A stretch of 64,000 bases of DNA from Crotalaria pallida (Eukaryota > Streptophyta > Magnoliopsida > Fabales > Fabaceae). The stretch is from positions 18,930,501 to 18,994,500 of the forward strand of contig CM075652.1 in NCBI GenBank assembly GCA_037953625.1, read 5' to 3'. How positions within the stretch are numbered: the stretch's first letter is position 1; each line of letters starts with the position of its first letter. The notes below the pieces were generated by a model, which made no database searches, was not told the DNA's origin, and saw only the letters and a program-made list of their open reading frames with translations. This document shows, one piece after another, positions 54,981-64,000 of this stretch. The position numbers were made by a program, and so were the translations under genes.

Positions 54981-55165
54981 AAGGTGTACACCAACCGGTA
55001 CCCGGATCTGGTTTACTCGGAATCTGACTCATCCGGTCCGCCCCAACTGAGCTCGCATTAGGCGTTAGGGGTCTCCCAGCGGAGGTTGTTCCATACCCAA
55101 GGCTCGAACTCGAGACCAGTTAGTTAAGGGACCAAGTGAGCTACCACTTGACCAACCCACGTTGG
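54981..55165 (-). mobile_element. tRNA-derived SINE with 18-bp target duplication
   Basis: On the minus strand it begins CCAACGTGGGTTGGTCAAGT, with an A-box-like TGGTCAAGTGGTAGC and a B-box-like GAGTTCGAGCC in the right order. TTAATATATCATTTCTTT is duplicated on both sides (54963-54980 and 55166-55183). The matching site in block B has one uninterrupted copy. Confidence 0.85.
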
Positions 55166-55263
55166 TTAATATATCATTTCTTTTTATAATTTTTAATATT
55201 TCATTGCTATTTACATAAATTAAGACCCTATTTAATAGAGATAAACAAGAAAAACTACAATTA

Positions 55264-55502
55264 CTCCCTCCGTCACACAGGGTAGTTAAAAAATTCAAAA
55301 ATCAAAAAATTAAGGAGATATGCATTTAATGGTTTGTCTAATACATCAACCAATTATTAAATAACTAATTAAATGCATTTTACATGGATCAACCAATCAC
55401 AATTCAAAGTTTACAATCTCTAAACTTTTCATTAATTATTTTAACTATAGTTTAGGACAAAAAGTTTAGTCATTTTTTACCATTCTTGTTTGACGGAGGG
55501 AG
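55264..55502. mobile_element. Stowaway-like MITE, block A
   Basis: Ends CTCCCTCCGTCACAC and GACGGAGGGAG with TA flanks. Its counterpart in block B is at 59113-59349, so it predates the duplication. Confidence 0.75.
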
Positions 55503-55738
55503 TATTATATTTAGTTAAAATAATTAAGAAAAGTAGTTAAGGATAATTATTATTCTAAAAGTTATAAAAAATATATCAAACTTTCAAAATTACCCCTATA
55601 TAAAATTAAATACAATGTGGATTGATGTAATTATTATTTATTATGAAAAAAGTTAAAATGTTTTTTGGAACGTGAAATATAAAGTAGAATCATTAGAAAT
55701 ATATTTAGTATAAAATATTTAATTCTACCTAAATATTA

Positions 55739-56010
55739 CTCCCTCCGTTCCATATTATCTGTCACTCTAGCATTTTTAACTTGTTCCAAATTATTTGTCG
55801 CTTTAGGAATTCGAGGATGTATTAATTGATTTTTTCCACCTTTAACCTTGCATTTAATGTGTTGAAATATGTGAAATGGGTGATAATTAATATAATTTGA
55901 GGGTATTATAGTAAAGTTATCTAATAATTCTTTTGAAAATTGAAATATTAAATGACTTTCTTAATCCGTGTGAAATTTCTAAAGTGACAGTTAAATTGGA
56001 ACGGAGAGAA
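55739..56010. mobile_element. Stowaway-like MITE, block B only
   Basis: Ends CTCCCTCCGTTCCA and TGGAACGGAGAGAA with TA flanks. It occupies nearly the same spot where block A took a solo LTR. Confidence 0.8.
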
Positions 56011-56164
56011 TATTAAATAACTTATATTTAAAAGTAAATAAACTTTCGAAAATGTGATTTATAAATAAAGATGGAGGGAGTAAAATTTTTGTACTCATTA
56101 CTGGTACACTTTTAAATTTCCTAACGGTTGCAATCAAGTTGGACATACAGTTCAAGGATTGGAC

Positions 56165-56297
56165 ACTTTCCTTAAGGATTGGAAAGTTCAAGAGTTCAGC
56201 ACGTGCTAAGGAAGGCCGATCAAGTGGCAGATGGATTGGTTAAGTGGGGTCAACTTACAATGATAGTAAATAAATGGTTTGGTCTTCTTCACCTAAA
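56165..56297 (+). pseudogene. RNase H-like (RVT_3) fragment, block B
   Basis: Counterpart of the block A fragment, with HVLRKADQVADGLVKWG kept. The end differs by small indels. Confidence 0.5.
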
Positions 56298-56555
56298 TAA
56301 ATTGTCTTTGCGTTCGAGATTGGTAGTTCTGGTGTTGTTCATTTAAAATACAGTCTCTTTTTTCTTTCTTTTGTGTTTTTAACTTTCCATGTAAAAAAAT
56401 TTCTTAACGATTGCGTTAAAAGCAATCAATAACAAAATTTATTACGTTTGCCAATATCCAGATTGTTGTCGACAGAAAGTAAACCAAAGTTGAAAAGAAT
56501 GCATGAAGTATTTTATGAGCTTGTAAGAGGAGCCTAAAAGTTGAATAACAAAGTA

Positions 56556-56825
56556 CTTCCTGCGGTTCCTGATATAAACACTATTTGACCAATTTTACCC
56601 TTTTTAAGAAAGTTAGTAAATATTACTAGTAGTATTGAAAATGTAAATATTTGGTATACATTTTCAAAAGTACCCCTATAATTATTATTGGAAATTAAAA
56701 GTGTTGAGTAAATAAAGGTGTTTGTGGAAAAGAAGTAATTAATGCTATTGGAAATTGAAAATGAGTCTTATATTAAGAACAAAAAAAAGTCTTCAAAATG
56801 TGCTTATATATAGGACTGAAGGGAG
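56556..56825. mobile_element. Stowaway-like MITE, block B, diverged
   Basis: Ends CTTCCTGCGGTTCCTG and AGGACTGAAGGGAG with TA flanks, at the position of the 53741-54012 copy. Confidence 0.65.
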
Positions 56826-57618
56826 TACAATATATATATTTTTAGGAAAATACTAAAGAGTGCCCCTAGGACATTTGTCAAAAGCTTAAATATGGTTAAA
56901 ACTTATGGGAAAATGCATTTTTTTTAGATTCTCGAGAGAGTAAGTATCTTGAACTTGGGAATTTTTTCCACTTTTAGTATCCTTATGACACTTATTAGCA
57001 AGGCCCATATTTTTAAGGGTTTTGTTGACAAGTGCCTAGACACTTGTTTAGGCACTTGTTAAGGATGCTAATAAAAGTGGAAAAAATTCATAAGTTTAAG
57101 GTAATTACTTTCTCGAGAATCCAAAAAAGTGCATTTTTTCATAACTTTTAACCATATTAATGATTAGCATACAGATAATACTACTCCCTCTGTCCTTATA
57201 TTTAGGGACGAAGGAGTAGTATTATCTGTATGCTAATCATTAATAAGGACAAAAACCCACATTGAAAAATGATTGATCAAACTATAAAATTAATCTACAA
57301 ATAGACTTATATGTTACAGTATATCACAAAGAAAGTGAAATGTGTCACTTGTTAGTATCACTTGCTTATTATTGACTGGTTAACAAGTGACACATGTCAC
57401 TTTCTTATAATGTAAACTTGTTTGTAGGTTAATTTTGTATGTTGATTTATCATGACTCACATATTCTACTGTATAATACATATTGATATCAAGTATGATT
57501 CGTTCTTATTTATTTGTGCCATTAAAAATAAAAATATTTTTTTTTATATGTTGTAATGATTATTTTGATTTGCAATATATTAATCATTTTTTAATATATC
57601 ATTTCTTTTTATAATTTT

Positions 57619-59033
57619 GAGTGAAGACCCACTTTAGTCCCTCATGTTTTTCGCGTGGGACAGTTTAGTCCCTAAAAAAATGGAAAAACATTTTAAGTCC
57701 TTGAAGATGTTGAAAAGGGGACACTTTGGTCCTTCCGTCAATACTGTTAACGCCATCCTCCGTGAACGTTAACACTGGTATTGATGGAAGGACCAAAGTG
57801 TCCCATTTTCAAGGACTTAAAATGTTTTTCCTTTTTTTGAGGGACTAAACTGTCCCACGCGAAAAACATGAGGGACTAAAGTGGGTCTTAGCATCGATAG
57901 CGATCTTTCAATTTTATATATTTTTCTTAACTATCAACAACGAAATACATACATTAATGACTTTACTTCTCCATAAAAGAAAATAAATCAAAAAAATGCT
58001 AAAAAAATAAATTGTTTATTGTCGATAGTCTCTTAATAGTACAAATAAACAAATTAATGATATCAATTCATCATTTATCTTTTTTCATTTTGATATCATT
58101 TTTTCACAATAATTTCAACTTATATAATTGTACATTTTTTTCTTATTAAAATATATTACCAAAATACTAGTACATCGTATGTTTTCTATGCATAGCACAT
58201 GTCTATTTACTAATCTACATAATATAAAATTAGCAAACATTCCCGTTCATAGAGTAACAATGCAAAGTAGTACTATCACAATGGAGCCAAAAAATCCCGC
58301 CCAAATAGTACTATCACCCACTATTTTCACTGAACAAGCTTCCTTGAGAAGCTAACTTGGTCCAAACAAGTAAAATATAAAACAAGGGTGTTTCTACCAT
58401 GCACCGGTTTTTGGTGCTCCGACTCTTTTTTTTATTTTTTTATCTAATATATTAAAAAATATGCTTTGGGTTTTCTGCGTTCTTCTTATGTTCATGTTTT
58501 TGTTATTTGGATTTGATTTTTTTTTATTACATGCTTCTTGACACACGTAATGGTCCAAACAAGTAAAATATAAAACAATGGTGCTTCTACCATGCACCAG
58601 TTTTTGGTGCTCCGACTCTTTTTTTTTTAATAAATATAATATATTAAAAAAATATGCTTTGAGTTTTCTGTGTTCTTTAATTTATAATGACATTAATTAC
58701 TTCTTTTTCAAAAACACTTTTATTCACTCTTTTCTGAAAGCGATTTTAGTTTATTGAAGACCCACTTTAGTCCCTCATGTTTTCCGCGTGGGACAGTTTA
58801 GTCCTTCTAAAAATGAAAAAACATTTTAAGTCCTTGAAGATGTTGAAAAAGGGACACTTTGGTCCTTCCGTCAATACCAGTGTTAACGTTCACGGATGAT
58901 GGCATTAACGGTATTGACGGAAGGACCAAAGTGTCCCTTCAACATCTTCAAGGACTTAAAATGTTTTTCCATTTTTTGAGGGACTAAACTGTCCCACACG
59001 AAAAACATGAGGGATTAAAGTGGTTCTTCACTC
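57619..59033. mobile_element. Mutator-like element with palindromic ends, block B
   Basis: The termini GAGTGAAGACCCACTTTAGT and the complement GAGTGAAGAACCACTTTAAT flank 1415 bp. TATAATTTT is duplicated at 57610-57618 and 59034-59042, and block A has a single copy at 55185-55193. Each end is itself a ~275-bp palindrome (about 57619-57893 and 58754-59033). The middle is AT-rich, with a repeated phrase CTACCATGCACC near 58395 and 58588. No transposase was found. Confidence 0.85.
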
Positions 59034-59112
59034 TATAATTTTTAATATTTCTTCATTATTTAGATAAATTAAGACCCTATTTAACAGAGATAAACAAGAA
59101 AAACAACAATTA

Positions 59113-59349
59113 CTCCTTCCGACCCCAAGGATAGTCAAAAAATTCAAAAATCAAAAAATTAAGAGACATGTATTTAATGGTTTGTCTAATACATCAACCA
59201 ATTATTAAACAACTAATTTAATGCATTTTGCATGGATCAACCAATCACAATTCAAAGTTTACAATTTCCAAACTTTTCATTAATTATTTTAACTATAGTT
59301 TGGGTCAAAAATTTAGTGATTTTTTACCATCCTTGTGGGACGGAGAGAG
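59113..59349. mobile_element. Stowaway-like MITE, block B
   Basis: Ends CTCCTTCCGACCCCA and TGGGACGGAGAGAG with TA flanks; counterpart of 55264-55502. Confidence 0.7.
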
Positions 59350-59428
59350 TATTTTATTTTTGAACTTTTAAAAAAACATACAAACAAAATATTTTTTTTT
59401 TAAAATGAGACAGATAAATTAATTTTAC

Positions 59429-59645
59429 CAACGGGGTTGGCTCAAGTGGTGCTATCCTGCCAACTTGAGAACTTGAGAATGGGGCCTGAGACTAAGAAGT
59501 CTCAGGTTCGATTCCCGGTTAACACACCCCGCTGGAAGAGAATTGGAACACGACCTCGTACAGGATTAGCCTCAAGGGTTCCCTGATATTAAGAGTGCTC
59601 TTGGTGTCCCCTGTGGTACTGGCCAAAGAGTACAGACAAAAAAAT
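59429..59645 (+). mobile_element. tRNA-derived SINE
   Basis: It starts near ACGGGGTTGGCTCAAGTGGT (A-box-like) and has a strong B box GGTTCGATTCCCGG at 59505-59518. It ends GTACAGACAAAAAAA. No clear target duplication can be seen, so the limits are approximate. The sequence beyond the B box is too long and unlike a tRNA to be a tRNA gene. Confidence 0.7.
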
Positions 59646-59970
59646 ATATAAGAAATTTTTTTCTTCATTTTTGCGTTGTACGGTGTATCATATTGGACAA
59701 CTTGTTTTTAACTCGTGCAATGCACGGGTTGTACGAATATTTTTCCTATAATAATAATTTTTTAAATACTATCATTAGTTCAATGCACGATATATATCAA
59801 TCATTGTAATTGTTATTTAAAATCAAATAGTTTAAAAAATTAAATACATTCAATTTAGCATTAAAAAAATATATAATTAAATTTATGATAGTCTAGGTAG
59901 ACTTTACAGAAAAAGAAATAATTGATATTATCAATAACTTTGAATTTAGAATTTTGCAAGGATTGAACTC

Positions 59971-60038
<68 letters not shown>

Positions 60039-61065
60039 TTTAATAATATTTAGGATTTTTTTTATAAGATAAAAAAATTCAATAAAAAAGTGTAGAAGTA
60101 TAATACTCTTCTCGAAAAGTGTACGGAATGTAAAACTCTAATCGAAACAAAAATAGAACATAACCCCAAGTACAAGATAGGGGATGCACTTGCACATGCA
60201 ACAATTGTGTATCTACATGAATTTTACAGTCAAATCACAAAACTAAGACTCCTCAAATCTAAAGGCAATAAGATAACATGCTTTGAATTGCATTTGTTTG
60301 TCATTCAAAGAGGGACATACATCGTATATTAGTCTTTCTTTTTGACCATATAATTTTTATCTTCTCCACCAATTCATTCAAACTTTTCTATCAACATGAT
60401 AAAGTAAATATTGAATAATATCAACTCAGAGTTAAAATGTTACACTAATTAAATTAAACAATGATAGTCACTAATTAACATGTAATATTTTATAAGCGAA
60501 CTAATATAGATGTTACATGATTGATATAAACAATTAATATAAAATAATAATATATGCAATACAGTATATATAAATAATAATAGTTATTGAAAATTATGTT
60601 GCACGTTTTGGAATCTTCATGTCAAACTATATCTGTGTTTATCTCGTTAGATAGCAACATATGATTGACCATGAGTTAAAACTGGATATGCCAGATATAG
60701 TATAACATTGGTCAAAGAAATTGTCCTTAGATGTTATGTTATTAACAGTTATTGCATAACAATAAGTAATTGGAAATTGCCTTATCTTCCATTTACTTCG
60801 TGATGGGACCATGACTATCGAGGAACGAAGACTTTTACACCCGATTTTATCCCTGTCATTACGTCTGCTTCAATAATATAGGTAAAAAATGTTACAAATA
60901 TAGGAAGCATTGACACCTAACTTATCCACAAGCTACTTAGTTAGCTACGACAGGAACACATACGCCAATCAGTATAAGAAGAAGCACCAACTCCCAAAAC
61001 ATTAATCCACTGGATTTTAACTACTTGATTTCTTCCACCAATTCCACTGTATCAATATCATGGTC
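59646..61065. other. AT-rich spacer, no gene seen
   Basis: Only an (AT)n tract and low-complexity sequence were recognised. Confidence 0.6.
59972..60034. repeat. (AT)n microsatellite, ~31 units
   Basis: Uninterrupted AT repeat. Confidence 0.97.
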
Positions 61066-62440
61066 TTGAAAGATTTTTTTATTCATGTTAAGCCAAACAA
61101 GCCAAATTACTATAAACCAAATAACAACAGCCGCCTTGGACTTTTGTTTCTCCCTGACCAAATCCCCAAAAAACGTAGGAAAACCTTACAAACATAAGCA
61201 TCATCTGGAATGATGAGTGGATTTGAAGTCAAAGCATTATTTCTTCCCACACCCTCTTCGTTACTCCACAAAATAAGTGAGATGAATCTTCCTTAGCATT
61301 ATTACACAGCTCATATTCCACGTGCACACCAATACTCCTCTCTTTCTCAGATAATTTTAATTTTAGTAGAAATTCTATCTCAAAGTAACTGCCACAACAT
61401 AAATGCTTGAACTTTTGCATACATCTTGATTTTCTAGTTTTTGTACCAAATATCACTCCCAAATCAGAGAACATTTGAGCCATTAAGAAATTAAGAGTTG
61501 GAAACATATCCTTAATAACCACTATTTCCGAGACCCCAACAGAAAGAGTCATTTCCATAATGTAAAGATACATGAGATTATTTAATTCCTCAACTTCAGC
61601 AAGCTCCCAATCAAATAGTCTCCTCCGCTATCTGAAGTTCTATCTACTCTCAAGATTTACCATGTAAATACTTCTTTTTCATGAATAAGTCTTTAGCATT
61701 TGAAATAAAAACAGAGTTGGAAACATATCCTTGATAGTCTTGCCACCAGACAAAGAGTCTTCCCAAAATTTTAAAGAATTTCCACTGCTTAATATTATAG
61801 AAAGATTTTTATCAAATCATTCTCCCACACTCTAACCCCATCTTTAAACTACAGACATCCTTCTACCACTGCCACCACTCTACTCTCCTACTCCCAAGTT
61901 TTCTAATTTGAAGGGTCAAGCTCCCAAACTTACTATACAACACTTCTGCCCAAAGCCCCTCCCTTCAACCAGACGTCACCTCCACTTACTTAAATAAGCG
62001 TTGTTAAATACTAACATATCTTTTGCTCCTAAACCCTTCTTCTTTACTTTGACATACTAAATCTCATCTAATATTTTTTTCCTATCCTTACATCCACCCC
62101 ACAAAAAATTTCTCTGAATTTTAGCTAAAATCTCATGCATCTCTTTACGAAGACTCATGCATCTCTTTACGAAGAGATAAAAAGACAAGAAATATATGGG
62201 CAAATTTGATAGAACAGAGTTGATCAGAGTTATTCTACCTCCAAAAAGACAAGTTTTTACCTTTCAAAGAAGACAACTTGTTTTTGAAAGTTTAGCATTT
62301 GCAGTTAAAGAAATTCCAAGATAAGAGAGAGGAAAATGACCAATTTTGGAGGCAGTAATCCCTCCAACATTGACTCCGGACAACGTTAACACCATAAGTG
62401 CTATTTGTATGAAAGTTTATTTTCAAACCAGATGTTAATT
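61066..62440 (-). pseudogene. LINE (non-LTR) reverse transcriptase remnant, unit 1
   Basis: The minus strand carries a zinc-binding RT-associated pattern (zf-RVT style): VEYELCNNAKEDSSHLFCGVTKRVWEEIM, close to the usual LCxx...ESxxHLFxxCxxxxxVW. Upstream frames keep FPTLNFLMAQMFSDLGVIF and similar scraps broken by frameshifts. It is the C-terminal end of an L1-type ORF2 with no endonuclease or RT core. It repeats as unit 2 next to it. Confidence 0.7.
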
Positions 62441-62483
62441 CAAACCCACAAAGTATAGGTTTAACCAACCAGAAATATCTTGA

Positions 62484-62713
62484 ATGATTTTTTTATTCAT
62501 GTTAAGCCACACCAGCCAAATTACTGTAAACCAAATAACAACATCCGCCTTGGAATTTTGTTTCTTCCTGACCAAATTCCCGAAAAATGCAGGAAAGCCT
62601 TACAAGAGAAGCATCATATGGAATGATGAGTGGATTTGAAGCCAAAGCATTATTTCTTCCCACACCCTTTCTTTATTACTCCACAAAATAAGTGAGATGA
62701 ATCTTCCTTAGCA

Positions 62714-62768
<55 letters not shown>

Positions 62769-63902
62769 ACATCTCATATTCCACATGCACCAATACCCCT
62801 CTCTTCTTCATATTAATTTTAATTTTAGTAGAAATTTTATCAAGTAACTACTACATAAATGCTTGAATTTTTGCATACACCTTGATTTCCCGTTTTTCTT
62901 CAATGCAAATAACAGACCAAATATCACTCCCAAATTAGAGAACATTTGATCCATCAAGAAATTAAGAGTTGGAAACATTTTCTTAATAGCCTTAATACCA
63001 CTATTTCCAATACCCCAACAGAAAGAGTCCTCTCCATCCATCATGTAGAGATACATTAAATTATTTAATTCCTCAATTTGAGCAAGCTCCCAATCAAATG
63101 GTCTCCTCCGCCATCTGAAGTTCTATATACTTTCAAGATTTACTATGTAAATACTTCTTTTTCATCATTCGGTCTTTAGCATTTGAAATAAAAATTAGAG
63201 TTGGAAACATATCCTTAATAGCCTTGCCACCAAACAAAGAGTCTTCTCAAAATTTTAAAGAATTTTCACTGCTTAAGATTCTAGAAAGACTTTTATCAAA
63301 CCATTCTCCCCCAACTCTAACCCCACCCTTAAATTACAGACATCCTTCAACCACTGCCACCCTACACTCCTATTCCCAGTTTTTCTAATTTGAAGGATCA
63401 AGCTCCCAAACTTACTATACGACACTTTTTCCCAAAGCCCCTCCATACAACCAGACGTCACCTCCACTTACTTGCTAACAGATCTTTTCCTCATAAGCCA
63501 TCTTTATTTAATTTGACATACTAAATCTCATCTAATATTTTTTCTTGTCCTCACACCCACCCCTTTTTTCCTATCCTCACACCCACCCCACAAAAAAAAT
63601 TCTCTGAATTTTAGCTAAAATCTCATGCACCTCTTCCTCTTCATGAAGAGATAAAAAAGACAAGAAATATATGGACAAATTTGATAGAAGAGAGTTGATC
63701 ATTTTACCTTCGAAAGACAAGTTTTTACCTTTCAAAGAAGACAGCTTGTTTTTGAAAGTTTAGCATTTGTAGTTAAAGGAATTCCAAGATAAGAGAGAGG
63801 AAAATGACCAATTGGATTGACTCCGGACAAAGTTAACACCATACATGCTACTTTTACGGAGGTTTATTTTCAAACTAGATGTTAATTCAAACCCACGGAG
63901 TA
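62484..63902 (-). pseudogene. LINE reverse transcriptase remnant, unit 2
   Basis: It parallels unit 1 base for base over most of its length. The far end keeps FELTSSLKINLRKSSMYGVN, the conserved LINE RT segment after the active site, and 63273-63467 keeps a WQWLKDVC-type stretch. The zf-RVT coding part is split by an ATT microsatellite. A tandem duplication of ~1.4 kb explains the two units. Confidence 0.7.
62716..62767. repeat. (ATT)n microsatellite inside LINE unit 2
   Basis: About 17 ATT units at a place where unit 1 has only GCATTATTACAC. Confidence 0.95.
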
Positions 63903-64000
63903 GTATTGGCAAAACGGGCCGCGGCCCACAGGCCCCGCCCGCCCGCAATTTTTTGCGGCAGGGCACAAGCTTTGTCAAAAAAATAAATTATTTTTTTGCG
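63901..64000. mobile_element. Possible hAT-like element end, running out of the window
   Basis: TAGTATTGGCAAAACGGGCC followed by a GC-rich stretch resembles the terminal wording of plant hAT-type elements (TAGGGGTGGCAAAACGGG). Only one end is visible, so this is a weak call. Confidence 0.3.

Larger units (their letters stand above)
52476..55532. repeat. Tandem duplication, block A
   Basis: It starts GTAGTTAAGGATAATTATTA and parallels block B through its whole length, with a solo LTR and a SINE as private insertions. It holds no gene apart from a short RNase H-like fragment. Confidence 0.85.
55533..59360. repeat. Tandem duplication, block B
   Basis: It repeats the order of block A from GTAGTTAAGGATAATTATTA on. 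Private insertions are a Stowaway-like MITE and a 1.4-kb Mutator-like element. The stretch 56840-57165 contains inverted copies of a ~150-bp repeat. Confidence 0.85.

Noticed and set aside
59429..59520. A possible tRNA gene with A and B boxes
   Set aside because: The two boxes sit in a 217-bp unit with a long non-tRNA tail and A-rich end; no acceptor-stem pairing can be drawn. A SINE fits better. The same reasoning applies at 54981-55165.

Overview
This is plant nuclear DNA, most likely from a papilionoid legume. The evidence is the AT-rich intergenic sequence, LTR retrotransposons of the Tekay, Tat and Sirevirus types, tRNA-derived SINEs, Stowaway-like MITEs with CTCCCTCCGT ends and Mutator-like elements with 9-bp target duplications. 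The legume assignment is inference from overall style. I find no intact host gene, rRNA or tRNA gene; the window is a nest of transposable elements, most of them broken.

Layout. (1) 1-6883: a gag-only Ty3/gypsy element with ~2.95-kb LTRs. (2) 6884-18271: the 3' end of a plus-strand Sirevirus, split by a complete minus-strand Tat-like element (7782-16730, 5-bp target duplication GCAAC). That Tat element lacks gag-pol but carries an eroded intron-bearing gene in antisense. (3) 18558-24408: a young gag-only Sirevirus on the minus strand with nearly identical LTRs and an open 596-codon gag. (4) 24409-29292: AT-rich spacer with a Mutator-like MITE. (5) 29293-42338: a minus-strand Tekay chromovirus with gag, protease, RT, RNase H, integrase and chromodomain, cut in pol by a 3.3-kb solo LTR. 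(6) 42339-50690: two nested minus-strand Sireviruses, the first with an envelope-like ORF. (7) 50691-52475: an LTR fragment of another element. (8) 52476-59360: an old tandem duplication of noncoding DNA (blocks A and B) whose later insertions can be dated against each other by paralogous empty sites. (9) 59429-64000: a SINE, AT-rich spacer and two tandem LINE reverse-transcriptase remnants.

How the parts relate. The two gag-only elements, from different superfamilies, keep the cis signals for reverse transcription (LTRs, primer site, polypurine tract) and gag, and would need pol from elsewhere. The most striking pattern joins elements that are otherwise unrelated: six LTR families, copia and gypsy, carry 12-bp palindromes of the form TA-NN-CG-NN-TA (AATCGATT, ACTCGAGT or AACCGGTT cores, specific to the family). 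They come in pairs whose CpG centres are usually 20-21 bp apart, in most families just upstream of the TATA box with further pairs downstream. One Sirevirus also has two such pairs between pol and its envelope-like ORF. Other LTRs here carry arrays of short hairpins with compensatory changes, and one Tekay LTR contains a 161-codon ORF broken at different codons in its two copies.
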